Positions 42,210 to 50,719 of a stretch of 64,000 nt of DNA are shown piece after piece. Below the pieces are notes generated by a model, which saw only the letters and a list, made by a program, of their open reading frames with translations, was not told the origin of the DNA and did no database searches. Origin of the DNA: Rhizobiales bacterium GAS188 (GTDB lineage Bacteria > Pseudomonadota > Alphaproteobacteria > Rhizobiales > Beijerinckiaceae); NCBI GenBank assembly GCA_900104855.1, contig FNSS01000001.1, positions 682,001 to 746,000 of the forward strand, read 5' to 3'. The position numbers and the translations under genes were made by a program. Positions within the stretch are counted from its first letter, which is position 1; the number at the start of each line of letters is the position of its first letter.

Positions 42210-42711
42210 TTATGCGACTCGCCGTGGCGTCAACCGCGGAATCCAGCGAGGGACATTAGCCCGAAAGGCCTCGTACTCCAGGCCAAATGTTTGCTTGAGC
42301 GTCGGTTCTTCGTACATCACCACAAAAATATGAAAAAAAAACCACAACAGCGCGCCGTACCAGAGAAGACGCCAGTCACCAAACAAAAGCGCCTGACCAA
42401 AAATGACTGCAACGACTGCGATGTAGATCGGATTTCGCACATAGCGGTAAAGGCCCGTCACTACGAGCTTTTGTGTCGGCGCGATCGGGGCGGGCGTCCC
42501 CACCCCCTCCAGTGCAAAGCGAGCAAATGAATCCACAAGTCCGGGCACTCCGGCAATGATCAATACGCCCCCGAGGACACGCGTGAGCTCGACGCCGAAA
42601 AACGCTCGCCGAAACTCCCACGACGTGACCCACCAGGGGACAACGGCCGCCAGCATCAATGGCGATGATGAAGAATAGAGCGGAGCCCAAAACGGCAATT
42701 GCTTTCGACAT
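42210..42711 (-). pseudogene. isoprenylcysteine-carboxyl-methyltransferase-type membrane protein, frameshifted near the N-terminus
   Basis: The C-terminal part is a clear ICMT/PEMT-like domain (VVTGLYRYVRNPIYIAVVAV, FEEP-like MYEEPTLKQTFG, YEAFRANVPRWIPR). A proper start exists at 42711 (MSKAIAVLGSALFFII with GGGAG upstream), but that frame departs from the domain frame at about 42660. Joining MSKAIAVLGSALFFIIA with PLMLAAVVPWW requires a 2-nt insertion. A shortened protein from ATG 42656 is possible. It is the last gene of the sigma-factor operon. Confidence 0.65.
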
Positions 42712-42741
42712 TGCGTGCTCCCACGACCCGACAAGAATAGC

Positions 42742-42960
42742 TTAGCCCTGCGAAAGCGTCTCGACCAAGCCCACAGTCCAGCACATCGGGCATCCGCGTA
42801 GCGCGACGAGGGCGGCAACGCCCGCGCCCAAGGATAGCCAAGGGTGCGCGGTCTGGTGGACGATGGCCCAAGCGAGTAGCGCCGCCGCAGCTGCGCCGCG
42901 CATCAGGTGTGCGCTCAGGAAGGCGCTCCCGAACATGCCGACTCCACGAAAGTAATTCAT
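42742..42960 (-). CDS. small membrane protein with CPMC motif (DUF2892/YgaP-like)
   Basis: A 72-residue protein with two predicted helices ([20 protein letters not shown] and LSLGAGVAALVAL) and a C-terminal RGCPMCWTVG motif. It overlaps the sigma-factor stop as ATGA. A second protein of similar layout, with CPAC in place of CPMC, is encoded at the head of the operon. The paired cysteines at the membrane surface suggest a redox or metal function, but no role is established. Confidence 0.75.
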   Translation of the reverse strand: MNYFRGVGMFGSAFLSAHLMRGAAAAALLAWAIVHQTAHPWLSLGAGVAALVALRGCPMCWTVGLVETLSQG

Positions 42961-43511
42961 GTGCTCTCTCGTCCGCTGTCCTTTGTGCCGAGCAGGTATT
43001 CGCGCACCAGTGCGCGGGCGCGGCGCAGGCGGCTTTTGGCCGCTTCGCGCGTCACGCCGAGCCGCCCGGCGATTTCCCCAATCGTCAGATCTTCGAGATC
43101 TCGCAGCAGCAGCACTTCGCGATGGGACGGCGAAAGCGACTCGATCGCATTGACCAAGTCCATGCGTAACTCGTCCGGCGGGACCTTTGCGAGCTCGCGT
43201 GACTCTTCCAGGCTGGCGAGCTCCTCGACTCCGCGCATCAGCATCAGCGCCGGCAGCATGCAAAGGCGGGCGATGACGGTCACCAGCCAGCCGGCGAGTG
43301 CGGCTGGACTGCGGATCGTGCCCACGCGCCGGTACACGACGATGAGTGCTTCTTGCACCACATCTTCGATGACCGAGGTGCGGTGGCAAAGGCGCCGGGC
43401 GTAGCGTCGAATGTCCGGCTGCAGCGCCACCAATAGCTGTGTCAGCGCGTGCCGATCACCCGACTGTGCCGCGAGCAAGAGATCGTCTGATACGCGCGCC
43501 AAGGCGGTCAC
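42957..43511 (-). CDS. ECF-type RNA polymerase sigma factor
   Basis: A 184-residue sigma-70-family factor starting at GTG 43511, which overlaps the upstream stop as GTGA. Region 2 (about 10-75) includes VIEDVVQEALIVVYRRVGTI; region 4 (about 120-175) includes SPSHREVLLLRDLEDLTIGE, then IAGRLGVTREAAKSRLRRAR. It is translationally coupled to small CPxC membrane proteins on both sides. No classical anti-sigma gene is present, so one of these membrane proteins may take that role. Confidence 0.92.
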   Translation of the reverse strand: MTALARVSDDLLLAAQSGDRHALTQLLVALQPDIRRYARRLCHRTSVIEDVVQEALIVVYRRVGTIRSPAALAGWLVTVIARLCMLPALMLMRGVEELASLEESRELAKVPPDELRMDLVNAIESLSPSHREVLLLRDLEDLTIGEIAGRLGVTREAAKSRLRRARALVREYLLGTKDSGREST

Positions 43512-43714
43512 CCCTTCAGTGGCTCGCGCCCGGCGATGGCGCAGGCAGGGCAATAGCCGAACACGCCGGTGACCAGCGTCACGACACCCGCGCCGCTGAG
43601 CAGTAGCCCGAGCGGCGAAGCGTGCAGCGCAACCACGCCGCAGATGAGCATCAAGCCTCCGCCGATCAGCCTGGCCGCGCGCTCCCACCCGCCAACGTTC
43701 TTCCTATACCACAT
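43508..43714 (-). CDS. small membrane protein with CPAC motif (DUF2892/YgaP-like)
   Basis: A 68-residue protein starting MWYRKNVGGWERAARLIGGG, the typical DUF2892 beginning. Two hydrophobic helices (LMLICGVVALHASPLGLLLS and VVTLVTGVFG) are followed by YCPACAIAGREPLKG. It is the first gene of the sigma operon, with stop and sigma-factor start overlapping (GTGA). The CPxC pair recalls the membrane part of YgaP. The function is unknown. Confidence 0.8.
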   Translation of the reverse strand: MWYRKNVGGWERAARLIGGGLMLICGVVALHASPLGLLLSGAGVVTLVTGVFGYCPACAIAGREPLKG

Positions 43715-44252
43715 GGTTCTGTGCTCCGGTTCGTGACGCGCCGCTATGGCGCATTCACCCAGATAAGAGGGCGCAAACCCGGCGCCGGGGTCGCGGCACA
43801 AAAAATAATTTGAGGGGGTGGCAGCTTCAGCAGGCTGGCGTGGGCGTCGGGTGCGGGCCTGGGCCGCTGAGGAACGCCGGCATCGGGTCGCCGGGGTGTG
43901 GACATCCGGTGATGGCATGAATGTTGCGAAAGGGGATTTCGATTTTTGTGGCACCTGTGATCTCAATGAGTTGCGCGTGGCAGAAATACCACAGCGTACT
44001 CCAGCGTGTGTCCTCCCAACCCAGGTTGGACCGCATAGGGCAACCGATCCCCGCGAGGATTTCAACTCACCCAGGAAACGGAACCCTGTTGGGCGCGGCT
44101 CGTCAAGACGATCAACGCATTTCGAAATCGCGGTTCGATGCCACTGATATTGTGCGTGTAGCGGCGTTCGATCGTACGCTGCTGCAATTGGACTTTGGGT
44201 CCATCGCCAGCTCGGCAGAAGCATTAGGGCCCGCGGCAGCGTCGCGCGCGCA

Positions 44253-44331
44253 GCGCTCTACCGCGCGAGCGGTTTCGTTCTGTGGCCCATCGCGTCTATC
44301 TGGGAGGCTGATCGAGATTACCGCTATTGAG
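44253..44331 (+). repeat. 79-bp decayed gene-tail repeat, copy 2
   Basis: It begins gcgctctaccgcgcgagcgg and ends ccgctattgag. It could encode ALYRASGFVLWPIASIW up to a TGA. It is the counterpart of 39482-39560 in inverse orientation with identical length. Confidence 0.6.
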
Positions 44332-44432
44332 GGGTAAGCGGACCACCCCGCAACATCGGGGGATCCACGATGCGTAGTGCTAGATGGCAGAGCATCGCAG
44401 ACTTGCCGATTGTAGCGCATCGCGGGCTTCGG

Positions 44433-44530
44433 CATCATAGGGGAATCGCGAGGGTGTAGTGCCCATCTTCATCGGCCGTGGCGCGCCACTTTGCGATCTT
44501 GTACGATACAGCGCGATTTCGCCGCCGTAG
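44433..44530 (-). repeat. WRA-DEDG gene-tail repeat, copy 1
   Basis: On the minus strand it encodes AKWRATADEDGHYTLAIPL and a stop, in frame with upstream Arg-rich codons but no start. Homologous copies lie at 45915 and 47219. Confidence 0.6.
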
Positions 44531-44647
44531 GTCGCCCGAATATCGCCAAATCCTCGCCGCATCGTAGATAGGTGAGGTGATCCACGCTCATTGGGATCAT
44601 CTGGTCCACAAGTTGTTTCGCCGGCCGGCAATGAGAGCGTTCCCGAG

Positions 44648-45805
44648 ATGGACTTGAAGGCTCTTCCGTTCCGATCGCCCCTTTCCGCCTTCGAGCAGCA
44701 GGCGGGAGAGTTGCTCGGCAGCCTCCGTGCCGCCGATCCCGCGGCCATCGATCTCTTCCATCGCAAGCACCCCCGCTTCCTCGACGAGAAGATCAAGTGG
44801 CTCCCGAAGGCCATTCCCGACTCTGAAATCGGGGATGCAGCCCTCACACTCGACGATGCCCGCCTTACAATCGCCCGCTACTACGACTTCCTTGACTGGT
44901 CCTCACTCGCGGCCTGGGTCGAGGCGATCTCGCAGGAAGGCCCGGTTTGCGAATTCGAATCCGCAGCGCAGGCCGTGGTCAATGGCGATCTTGCCGCGCT
45001 GCAAGATGCGCTCCGCCGTGCTCCCTGTCTTGTCGGCGCCCGCTCCAACCGCGTCTGCTGTTTCGACCCGCCAGTCCACCGGGCCACGCTCCTGCATTAC
45101 GTCGCCGCCAATGGTGTCGAAGCATATCGCCAGAAGACGCCGCCCAATGCCGTCGAGGTTACCCGCGCGATTCTCGAGGCTGACGCCGAGCCCGACGCCC
45201 TCGCCGACATGTATGGCGGCGAGTGCACCACCATGAGCATGCTCGTATCGAGCAGCCACCCCGCCAAGGCAGGACTCCAGGTGCCGCTCGTTGAGTTGCT
45301 GCTGGATTTCGGCGCCGCCATCGAAGGGCAAGGCACAAGGAAATGGGGAGGGCCGCTGTTTGCCGCCTTGACCTTCGGGATGATCGACGCTGCCAAGGCG
45401 TTGGCTAAGCGCGGGGCGCGCATCGATCTGCCCAACGCTGCCGGGCTGGGCCTGGTGGACGATGCCATCCGTCTGATCCCGTCCGCCGACGATGTAGCGC
45501 GCCATCGCGCGCTCTCTTTGGCCGCGCAGCAGGGACATGCGGAGATTGTCCATCTATTGCTTGATGCCGGCGAGGATCCCAACCGCTACAACCCGGAAAG
45601 CAACCATCCGCACACGACACCCTTGCATCAAGCCGTCTTGGGCGGTCACGAGACGGTGGCGCGGCTCCTCGTCGAGCGCGGCGCGCGGCTGGATATCCCG
45701 GACACTATTTGGGGGAGCACGCCCCTCGGTTGGGCACTTCATGGCGGTGGAAAGGCGCAGGCACAGATGGCTGAGTGCCTGCGATCGCTCGGCGCATCGG
45801 AATAG
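44648..45805 (+). CDS. ankyrin-repeat protein
   Basis: A 385-residue protein. The N-terminal 100 residues include ARYYDFLDWSSLAAWVEAI, a motif often found before ankyrin repeats in bacterial proteins. Four or five degenerate ankyrin units follow, the clearest being LSLAAQQGHAEIVHLLLDAG and TPLHQAVLGGHETVARLLVE. No signal peptide or membrane helix is seen. Ankyrin repeats mediate protein-protein contacts; the partner is unknown. The start is ATG 44648; an in-frame start at 44591 lacks support. Confidence 0.88.
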   Translation: MDLKALPFRSPLSAFEQQAGELLGSLRAADPAAIDLFHRKHPRFLDEKIKWLPKAIPDSEIGDAALTLDDARLTIARYYDFLDWSSLAAWVEAISQEGPVCEFESAAQAVVNGDLAALQDALRRAPCLVGARSNRVCCFDPPVHRATLLHYVAANGVEAYRQKTPPNAVEVTRAILEADAEPDALADMYGGECTTMSMLVSSSHPAKAGLQVPLVELLLDFGAAIEGQGTRKWGGPLFAALTFGMIDAAKALAKRGARIDLPNAAGLGLVDDAIRLIPSADDVARHRALSLAAQQGHAEIVHLLLDAGEDPNRYNPESNHPHTTPLHQAVLGGHETVARLLVERGARLDIPDTIWGSTPLGWALHGGGKAQAQMAECLRSLGASE

Positions 45806-46266
45806 CCTCGGCTTCGCTGAGTGAGTGGGCTGTGGCCCTGATTGACTCTTAAGCTGCAGCGCTATCGACGAGACCCGGCTCCGCCAGCGTGATTTATGCC
45901 GGGGTCGGACGGCCCATCATAGCGCCACGGCGAAGCAATAGTGCCCATCTTCATCGGCCGCGGCGCGCCAGTCTACGATTTTGCACGATACGACACGACT
46001 TTGCCACTGGTGATCCTAGCAACACCTGCGGCATCACCCTGCATCATCATGGGTGCGCGCGGCGCGTTTCTCTCTACTCAGTTTCTCTCTACTCGGTTGA
46101 CAATCGCATCCGAAATTACCTAGACTTTCCACTGGGCCGATACACCCGCCGCCTGCGCCCTTTTTGGGATGGTGAACGTATCAAGTTCTCCCCGCCCTCG
46201 CCATTGGCGAACGGGTCGGCAAGGCAGGCCCCGATCTCCTCCGTTCGCCGATGATGAGGACTCCTC
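45806..46266. other. gap holding WRA-DEDG gene-tail copy 2
   Basis: The gap between the ankyrin and ClpX-zinc-finger genes has no gene of its own. It contains copy 2 of the WRA-DEDG tail at 45915-46015 on the minus strand and a near-perfect 12-bp direct repeat (tttctctctact(c/a)) at about 46068-46092. Confidence 0.5.
45915..46015 (-). repeat. WRA-DEDG gene-tail repeat, copy 2
   Basis: On the minus strand it encodes DWRAAADEDGHYCFAVAL and a stop. It shares about 100 bp with copy 1 (44433) and a near-identical 55-bp block with copy 3 (47219). No start codon or upstream gene body remains. Confidence 0.6.
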
Positions 46267-46959
46267 ATGCGCGATTTCCGCGATGCGAAAGCCATGGCGC
46301 AGAGCTTGCGCCACGCCCTGCAAAGCCGGGCAGTCGAAACCACCCATAGCGAATCTCTGGAGCTGATCGCAAAGGCGTTCGGCTACGACAATTGGAATAT
46401 TCTCTCCGCGAAGATCGAGGCGGCCGAGCGCGCTGCTGTCGCACCGGAGCCAGAGGCGCCGCAGCCGCTGCACTGCTCGTTCTGCAGCAAAAGCCAACAC
46501 GACGTTCGTAAGCTGATCGCTGGCCCAGGGGTGTACATCTGCGACAAGTGCGTCGAAGTTTGCCTCGATGTCATCCGCGAGGAGGGCAAGTTCGACAAGG
46601 TCTTCGCGCCGTTGAAGCCGGATGAGGGGAGCAGGGACCCTTCCCGTCCAGGTGCCTTAGAGCTGGCGCGCGGGACCTCCAACGAGGAGCTGGCGGAATA
46701 CGCGGAACACGGCCGCAAAGGCGTGGAGCGAACTCGTTTCATGTTACAAGCCATCGAGCGACGACTGGCAATGCGCAAGGGCGACGACCCCACGCGCGAC
46801 GCTATCCTGGCATTGCCCGGGCTTGCTTTTTTGCAGGGCAAGTCGCACGCAGAGCTTCTCACGCTGCAGCGGAATTCGCAAAACGAGCTCAGGCGCTACG
46901 AGGAGGCGCTGCGCATCGCCACGACCGTGCTTGCCGAGCGCGGCGAGCAAGCCGGCTGA
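46267..46959 (+). CDS. ClpX-type zinc-finger protein
   Basis: A 230-residue protein. The N-terminal 55 residues ([20 protein letters not shown]) resemble the small domain found at the start of the neighbouring ankyrin protein. A ClpX C4 zinc finger at about 66-105 has Cys70, Cys73, Cys92 and Cys95 (CSFCSKSQ and [10 protein letters not shown]). The C-terminal 100 residues are helical with no AAA+ domain. It could act as a substrate adaptor or decoy that uses the ClpX zinc-binding dimer fold. The function is unknown. Confidence 0.85.
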   Translation: MRDFRDAKAMAQSLRHALQSRAVETTHSESLELIAKAFGYDNWNILSAKIEAAERAAVAPEPEAPQPLHCSFCSKSQHDVRKLIAGPGVYICDKCVEVCLDVIREEGKFDKVFAPLKPDEGSRDPSRPGALELARGTSNEELAEYAEHGRKGVERTRFMLQAIERRLAMRKGDDPTRDAILALPGLAFLQGKSHAELLTLQRNSQNELRRYEEALRIATTVLAERGEQAG

Positions 46960-47218
46960 GGGCTTGATTAGTGAAGCGTAGTCCGCCTGCGTCCATGCAT
47001 ACCGGCAGCTCACGCCTGCGGCTGGCTAACCCGTCCCAAGAGCTGACCGTGGCAGTACAACTTGTGGCTTGACCTGGAGGTCGAGAAGGACTCGCGTGCC
47101 GCTGCGCAAGTTCCGTCGCGCAGCACGCGGCGAATCGGGAAGACATCCGGCCACAGGGCGTAGCGCAAGATCGTAGGTCGTCGCGGCTAGCCGATTGGCG
47201 GCGCGCGGTCGGCCTCGC

Positions 47219-47300
47219 CATCATAGCGCCACGGCAAACGAGTATTGCCCATCTTCATCGACCGTGGCGCGCCAATGGTTCCGATAAATTGGAGCTAGAC
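47219..47300 (-). repeat. WRA-DEDG gene-tail repeat, copy 3
   Basis: It encodes HWRATVDEDGQYSFAVAL and a stop on the minus strand. This is the only copy still joined to a longer open frame. Confidence 0.6.
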
Positions 47301-47508
47301 GCGCGCTCTCCGTCGAATATGCGTCAAAAATGCGCCGACGATCATCGGCGGACTTAGGCGGTCGTCGGCGATTCGGCAGAGCGTTGGGATTGACGTGCGG
47401 TGCCGTGGTCACGTCCATCGTCGCGCTGCTCAACCATGCAGACAGCGAGGCTCGCCGGACCCTCATTTCCAACCGCGCGGCCGCTCGAGCGCCTTGCCGT
47501 GCGGACAA
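47221..47508 (-). CDS. hypothetical protein ending in the WRA-DEDG tail
   Basis: A 95-residue ORF. The first 30 or so residues are basic, the middle has KSADDRRRIFDAYSTESARL, and the end is WRATVDEDGQYSFAVAL. The tail is duplicated at two other sites in this island without a gene body. It may be the best-preserved member of a decaying family, or itself a fragment. No known domain is recognised. Confidence 0.35.
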   Translation of the reverse strand: MSARQGARAAARLEMRVRRASLSAWLSSATMDVTTAPHVNPNALPNRRRPPKSADDRRRIFDAYSTESARLAPIYRNHWRATVDEDGQYSFAVAL

Positions 47509-47732
47509 CCTAGGAGGACCGTGCCAGGGCCGTCAGGAAGGCCGCAAGAGGTGATCTCGCTATTGCCGCTCTCCAAACGCCGGAAAATCTACGACATGGC
47601 GGGCGACGGCAGTTGTTGCCCTTACGCCGCAATTCAAAGGCAGCCTGGTCGGCATTGAGCTGCGGCTGAGCGCATCGGGTGCAGCCGCCGCTGGGAACTG
47701 CGTTCGACGGAACGTGCAAATGAGGCCCGCCT

Positions 47733-48161
47733 TTGATACGCCTTGAGCCGAGCAAATCCGGGATGCTTTGCTTGAGGTCAATACGACAACCATCGCTGGC
47801 AGGCCAGATGGTGCTGTGCGCCGCGTTGGTGGCTGCCTGGCTGTCGACGTCGGCCAAGGGGCAGGAAGCGGTGCAGGTTGCGCCGTTCGACGTTGTGGCA
47901 ATGTTGCTGCATGTGCTGCTGGCCGAGAAAGCCTGTAAGAACTTTGTCGTCGATCAGGGCGCTTTCAAGCGCTACCTCGCCGATCACGGCATCGAAGCGG
48001 CGCAGCTTTCGCGAACCGGCCCCTATGGTGCGGAGGTTGTGCAAACGCGTCGCAAGCTGCGAACAGCGTTTGCTCGACACAACAAGGAAACATGCGACTT
48101 ATCTTTCGCCATGTTCGGGCCGAATGGAGCGGCAATCCCCGGCCTTGTGATCGCTCGGTAG
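47733..48161 (+). CDS. small exported protein, function unknown
   Basis: A 142-residue ORF with a hydrophobic stretch (GQMVLCAALVAAWLSTSAKG) at 25-44 that could be a signal peptide if translation starts internally, for example at a MVLCAAL start. The mature part has VVAMLLHVLLAEKACKNFVV and two cysteines. There is no family match. It diverges in style from the flanking repeats and may be a genuine island gene. Confidence 0.45.
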   Translation: MIRLEPSKSGMLCLRSIRQPSLAGQMVLCAALVAAWLSTSAKGQEAVQVAPFDVVAMLLHVLLAEKACKNFVVDQGAFKRYLADHGIEAAQLSRTGPYGAEVVQTRRKLRTAFARHNKETCDLSFAMFGPNGAAIPGLVIAR

Positions 48162-48235
48162 CGCAAGGAACGTCGCCTTCAACTTGACAGGCCCGGCGCA
48201 TCTTGAATGTTTTTCGACCGGGCGCGCATGCGCCC

Positions 48236-48619
48236 CTAATTCGATGCATCCGGGCATGGAAAGGCTGACAGAACAGCTCGAGCGGCGAGGGTGCCGGCAT
48301 CCAATCCCAGCTCGGTCGGATGGTCTCGCAAGTATTTTGCGATGGCCAATCTACCTATGGCTACTGTAAGGTTTTTTGGAGGGCAGTAACCAAGGCGCAA
48401 CGTTGCCAGCGACGCGCCAGTATTGAAGCCGTCTAAGAAGCCGTGCACGTAGGTGTTGCACAAGAGGTCACGGTCTGAATGGGTGTCTTGACCGCCACAG
48501 AGCTCGTCGAGGTCCGTGCCGGCCAGCAAGCTACCTTCCCCATATCCACTAGGCCCCGAAGCCAAGACAAAGCTGAGTGTCAGGCCGCCCGCTACGATTG
48601 CGTTTCGAATTCCGGTCAT
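48236..48619 (-). CDS. Rap1a/Tai-like exported protein
   Basis: A 127-residue protein starting MTGIRNAIVAGGLTLSFVLA, a signal peptide. The mature domain has LDELCGGQ, then DLLCNTYVHGFLDGFN, YCPPKNLTVAIGRLAIAKYL and a final FPCPD cysteine. This pattern of Cys, Cys-x-x-Tyr-x-x-Gly-phi and a C-terminal helix is that of the Rap1a/Tai family, which includes T6SS immunity proteins. No effector or T6SS gene is nearby, so immunity is only a family-based possibility. Confidence 0.65.
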   Translation of the reverse strand: MTGIRNAIVAGGLTLSFVLASGPSGYGEGSLLAGTDLDELCGGQDTHSDRDLLCNTYVHGFLDGFNTGASLATLRLGYCPPKNLTVAIGRLAIAKYLRDHPTELGLDAGTLAARAVLSAFPCPDASN

Positions 48620-48802
48620 TGCCGCCCACCGACGAGGAAAAGCTCGCGAAACCCGGCGCCCCCTGTGGCCCAACGCCAAGAAGGGCAGTCGCCAAATGAG
48701 CGCAGCTAAATCCGCGATGCAGCTTGATGCTCCCGCTCAAGTCACGATGCGAATACACAAGGTCAACTCGACGCTACGTCCGCGCGCTACTGGACGCAAC
48801 CG

Positions 48803-50128
48803 TCAGGCTGCGTCCGCAGTTTCGAAGCGAATATCCGCCCGATCGAGTGCACGCCGCAACTTGACGATCGTCTTGGTCTCGTCGACGGCGCAGTTATCAT
48901 AGGTCAGCGCTTCGCCTCTGCTGACCGGCTGCGTGACGCGCGCATTCTCGGCAAGGCCGATCGGCAATGCCCGCGCTCGTCGCGCATTTGCCCAGATCAT
49001 TGACCAGCCCCGATAATCGCACTCGCCGATTCGGCCCATAACAGAGCCTGGAGACAGGTCGCGTTTGGCAACGGCAATCGCTTCCGCGACTGGGTGATCG
49101 AGAGGCTGAATATCGGCGCGGCGATAGAGCACGGCGCGTGCGGCCGTCAGCGGCGTCTCCAGGCTGGTGAGGTGATAAGGTCGGTGAAGCGTGAAGAGCG
49201 GCCCCTTCCCGACATGAAGGTCCGCCATCCGCTCTTCGACCCTCGGATGCGCTGGCTCCACCACGCAGAACACGCCCGGCGCCACACCCTTTCCGATCGT
49301 GTAATCGACCACGCCTTTTCGCGAGAGAACGCCACCATCCGCTTTGAGGCGAAATACACTCGCGAGCTCGTCGCGGGTCGCGCGTGGGCCATGCATGCCC
49401 GGCCGGTCGGGGACAAGGCCGGTCGCATTGGCCAACGCGACCATTTCGACCATTGTCTTTGTACCGTCGACGAATTCCGCCAGCACGCGCGGATTCATAT
49501 TGCGGGCACGCGCCTCGTCTTCGAAATCTTGCGGCACGGCATCGAATCTCAAGGCATTGTTCTTACCTTTGCCGGCCGCGACAACGGTCATGCTGAGGGC
49601 TCGCGCAAAGGCGACGAGCTCCGCTGCTGCCGCGGGTTCGTCGCCTGCCGCGCCGGTATAGATCACGCCGGAACGTTCGGCATCGGCCTTGAGCAGACGA
49701 CCAATGGTGACGTCGGTCTCGACGTTCAGCATGACGATGTGCTTGCCGTTGCGGATAGCGGCTTGCGCGGCCTCGGCCCCGGAATTGGGATGTCCGGTTG
49801 CGTCGATGATCACCTCGACCCGGCCGGCACCGGCCATCACGTCGATATCCGTGCACAGAGCAATGCGACCGGCTTCGACGGCGCGGTCGACTGCGGATGG
49901 ATGCGACGCCTCGATGAGGTCGCCACGGTGATAGCCCGCGAGCAGCGCAGCGTCGATCGCATTCTGAGGCCGAGCCCGGACCGCGATCGCGCCGATGCGT
50001 AGGCCGCGCATGAGCGCGATCTGGACGACGAGATCGGTGCCCATCTGCCCTGCACCCACGACACCTACAATGATGGGGCCGGCGGTCTTGGCGCGCTCCG
50101 CCAGGTCTGCGGCGAATGATGGGAACAT
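48803..50128 (-). CDS. homoserine-dehydrogenase-like NAD(P)-dependent oxidoreductase with SAF domain (COG4091)
   Basis: A 441-residue enzyme. The N-terminal Rossmann domain has [14 protein letters not shown] at about 22-35, and the middle holds [16 protein letters not shown] and [15 protein letters not shown]. The C-terminal half carries a SAF-like module ([15 protein letters not shown]). COG4091 proteins act in the catabolism of branched or unusual sugar acids in several alphaproteobacteria; the substrate is unknown here. The start is [11 protein letters not shown] at 50128. It marks the return to ordinary chromosomal gene density after the island. Confidence 0.82.
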   Translation of the reverse strand: MFPSFAADLAERAKTAGPIIVGVVGAGQMGTDLVVQIALMRGLRIGAIAVRARPQNAIDAALLAGYHRGDLIEASHPSAVDRAVEAGRIALCTDIDVMAGAGRVEVIIDATGHPNSGAEAAQAAIRNGKHIVMLNVETDVTIGRLLKADAERSGVIYTGAAGDEPAAAAELVAFARALSMTVVAAGKGKNNALRFDAVPQDFEDEARARNMNPRVLAEFVDGTKTMVEMVALANATGLVPDRPGMHGPRATRDELASVFRLKADGGVLSRKGVVDYTIGKGVAPGVFCVVEPAHPRVEERMADLHVGKGPLFTLHRPYHLTSLETPLTAARAVLYRRADIQPLDHPVAEAIAVAKRDLSPGSVMGRIGECDYRGWSMIWANARRARALPIGLAENARVTQPVSRGEALTYDNCAVDETKTIVKLRRALDRADIRFETADAA

Positions 50129-50719
50129 GTCGCTCTCCAGCCGATCGTTATCTTCGTTTGGCGATCGATTGGTGCGACGACCGCCGGTCCGAAAGTGCCG
50201 CTCGAAACAAACCCTCGATGCTCCTGGCCAAGAGTGCCAAGGAGGCAAACGCAACATAGCCGACCATCGCGGGGGAACAAGGCGGCCACATGGTCGCAGA
50301 GTGCTTCCGACTGCTGCCAAGGTTCTCCGATCCGGCAATTGGAGGCTTGGAGCCCTGTGAAACGCCTTGAATCTGACCCGATTGGTCCGAAATCCGGGAG
50401 TATCGCGTCATTTGGGGATGCCATCGCCAGCGGCCGCAACGCCTCTTTTGCAGCCCTCAGGATCGGTCACGAGCGGCTGCCTACGTTCAGCGCGGAGCTT
50501 TCTTGCGGCCAAAGCGTTCATCTGATTGGACGATCGGGTTTGCCATGGCGCGTCGCGAGCTGCGCCTTGCGCTCAGCTTGCGCAGAGGACCCGGAAGCCG
50601 CTATTCGAACCTCGTACCGTCCGTCTGAGCGGCGCGACGACTTCTTTGGTGCGCCGAATTGGTCGCAGCGCCGATTGCGGCATTGCCGTCAACGCAACTT
50701 TTGGCTCGAAAAGAAGCAC
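50129..50719. other. intergenic region upstream of ispDF
   Basis: Nearly 600 bp with no supported gene. The open frame on the plus strand is an upstream extension of ispDF with no IspD similarity. It should contain promoters for the minus-strand oxidoreductase and the plus-strand hopanoid operon. I see no recognisable operator. Confidence 0.5.

Larger units (their letters stand above)
43715..44647. other. gap with decayed repeats upstream of the ankyrin gene
   Basis: No strong gene. A minus-strand ORF at 43827-44036 (69 residues) looks weakly protein-like but matches nothing that I know. The region also holds copy 2 of the 79-bp gene-tail repeat (44253-44331) and copy 1 of the WRA-DEDG gene tail (44433-44530). 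Confidence 0.5.

Noticed and set aside
43827-44036. A minus-strand 69-residue ORF
   Set aside because: It looks weakly protein-like but has no start context, no motif and no neighbour logic, so it is not listed as a gene.
36830-48800. A direct repeat of the tRNA-Glu 3' end marking the far boundary of the island
   Set aside because: I could not find a second copy by eye. The boundary is left open and the repeat is not claimed.
50195-50719. A 175-codon N-terminal extension of ispDF
   Set aside because: It has no similarity to IspD and no conserved composition. GTG 50720 is the better start.
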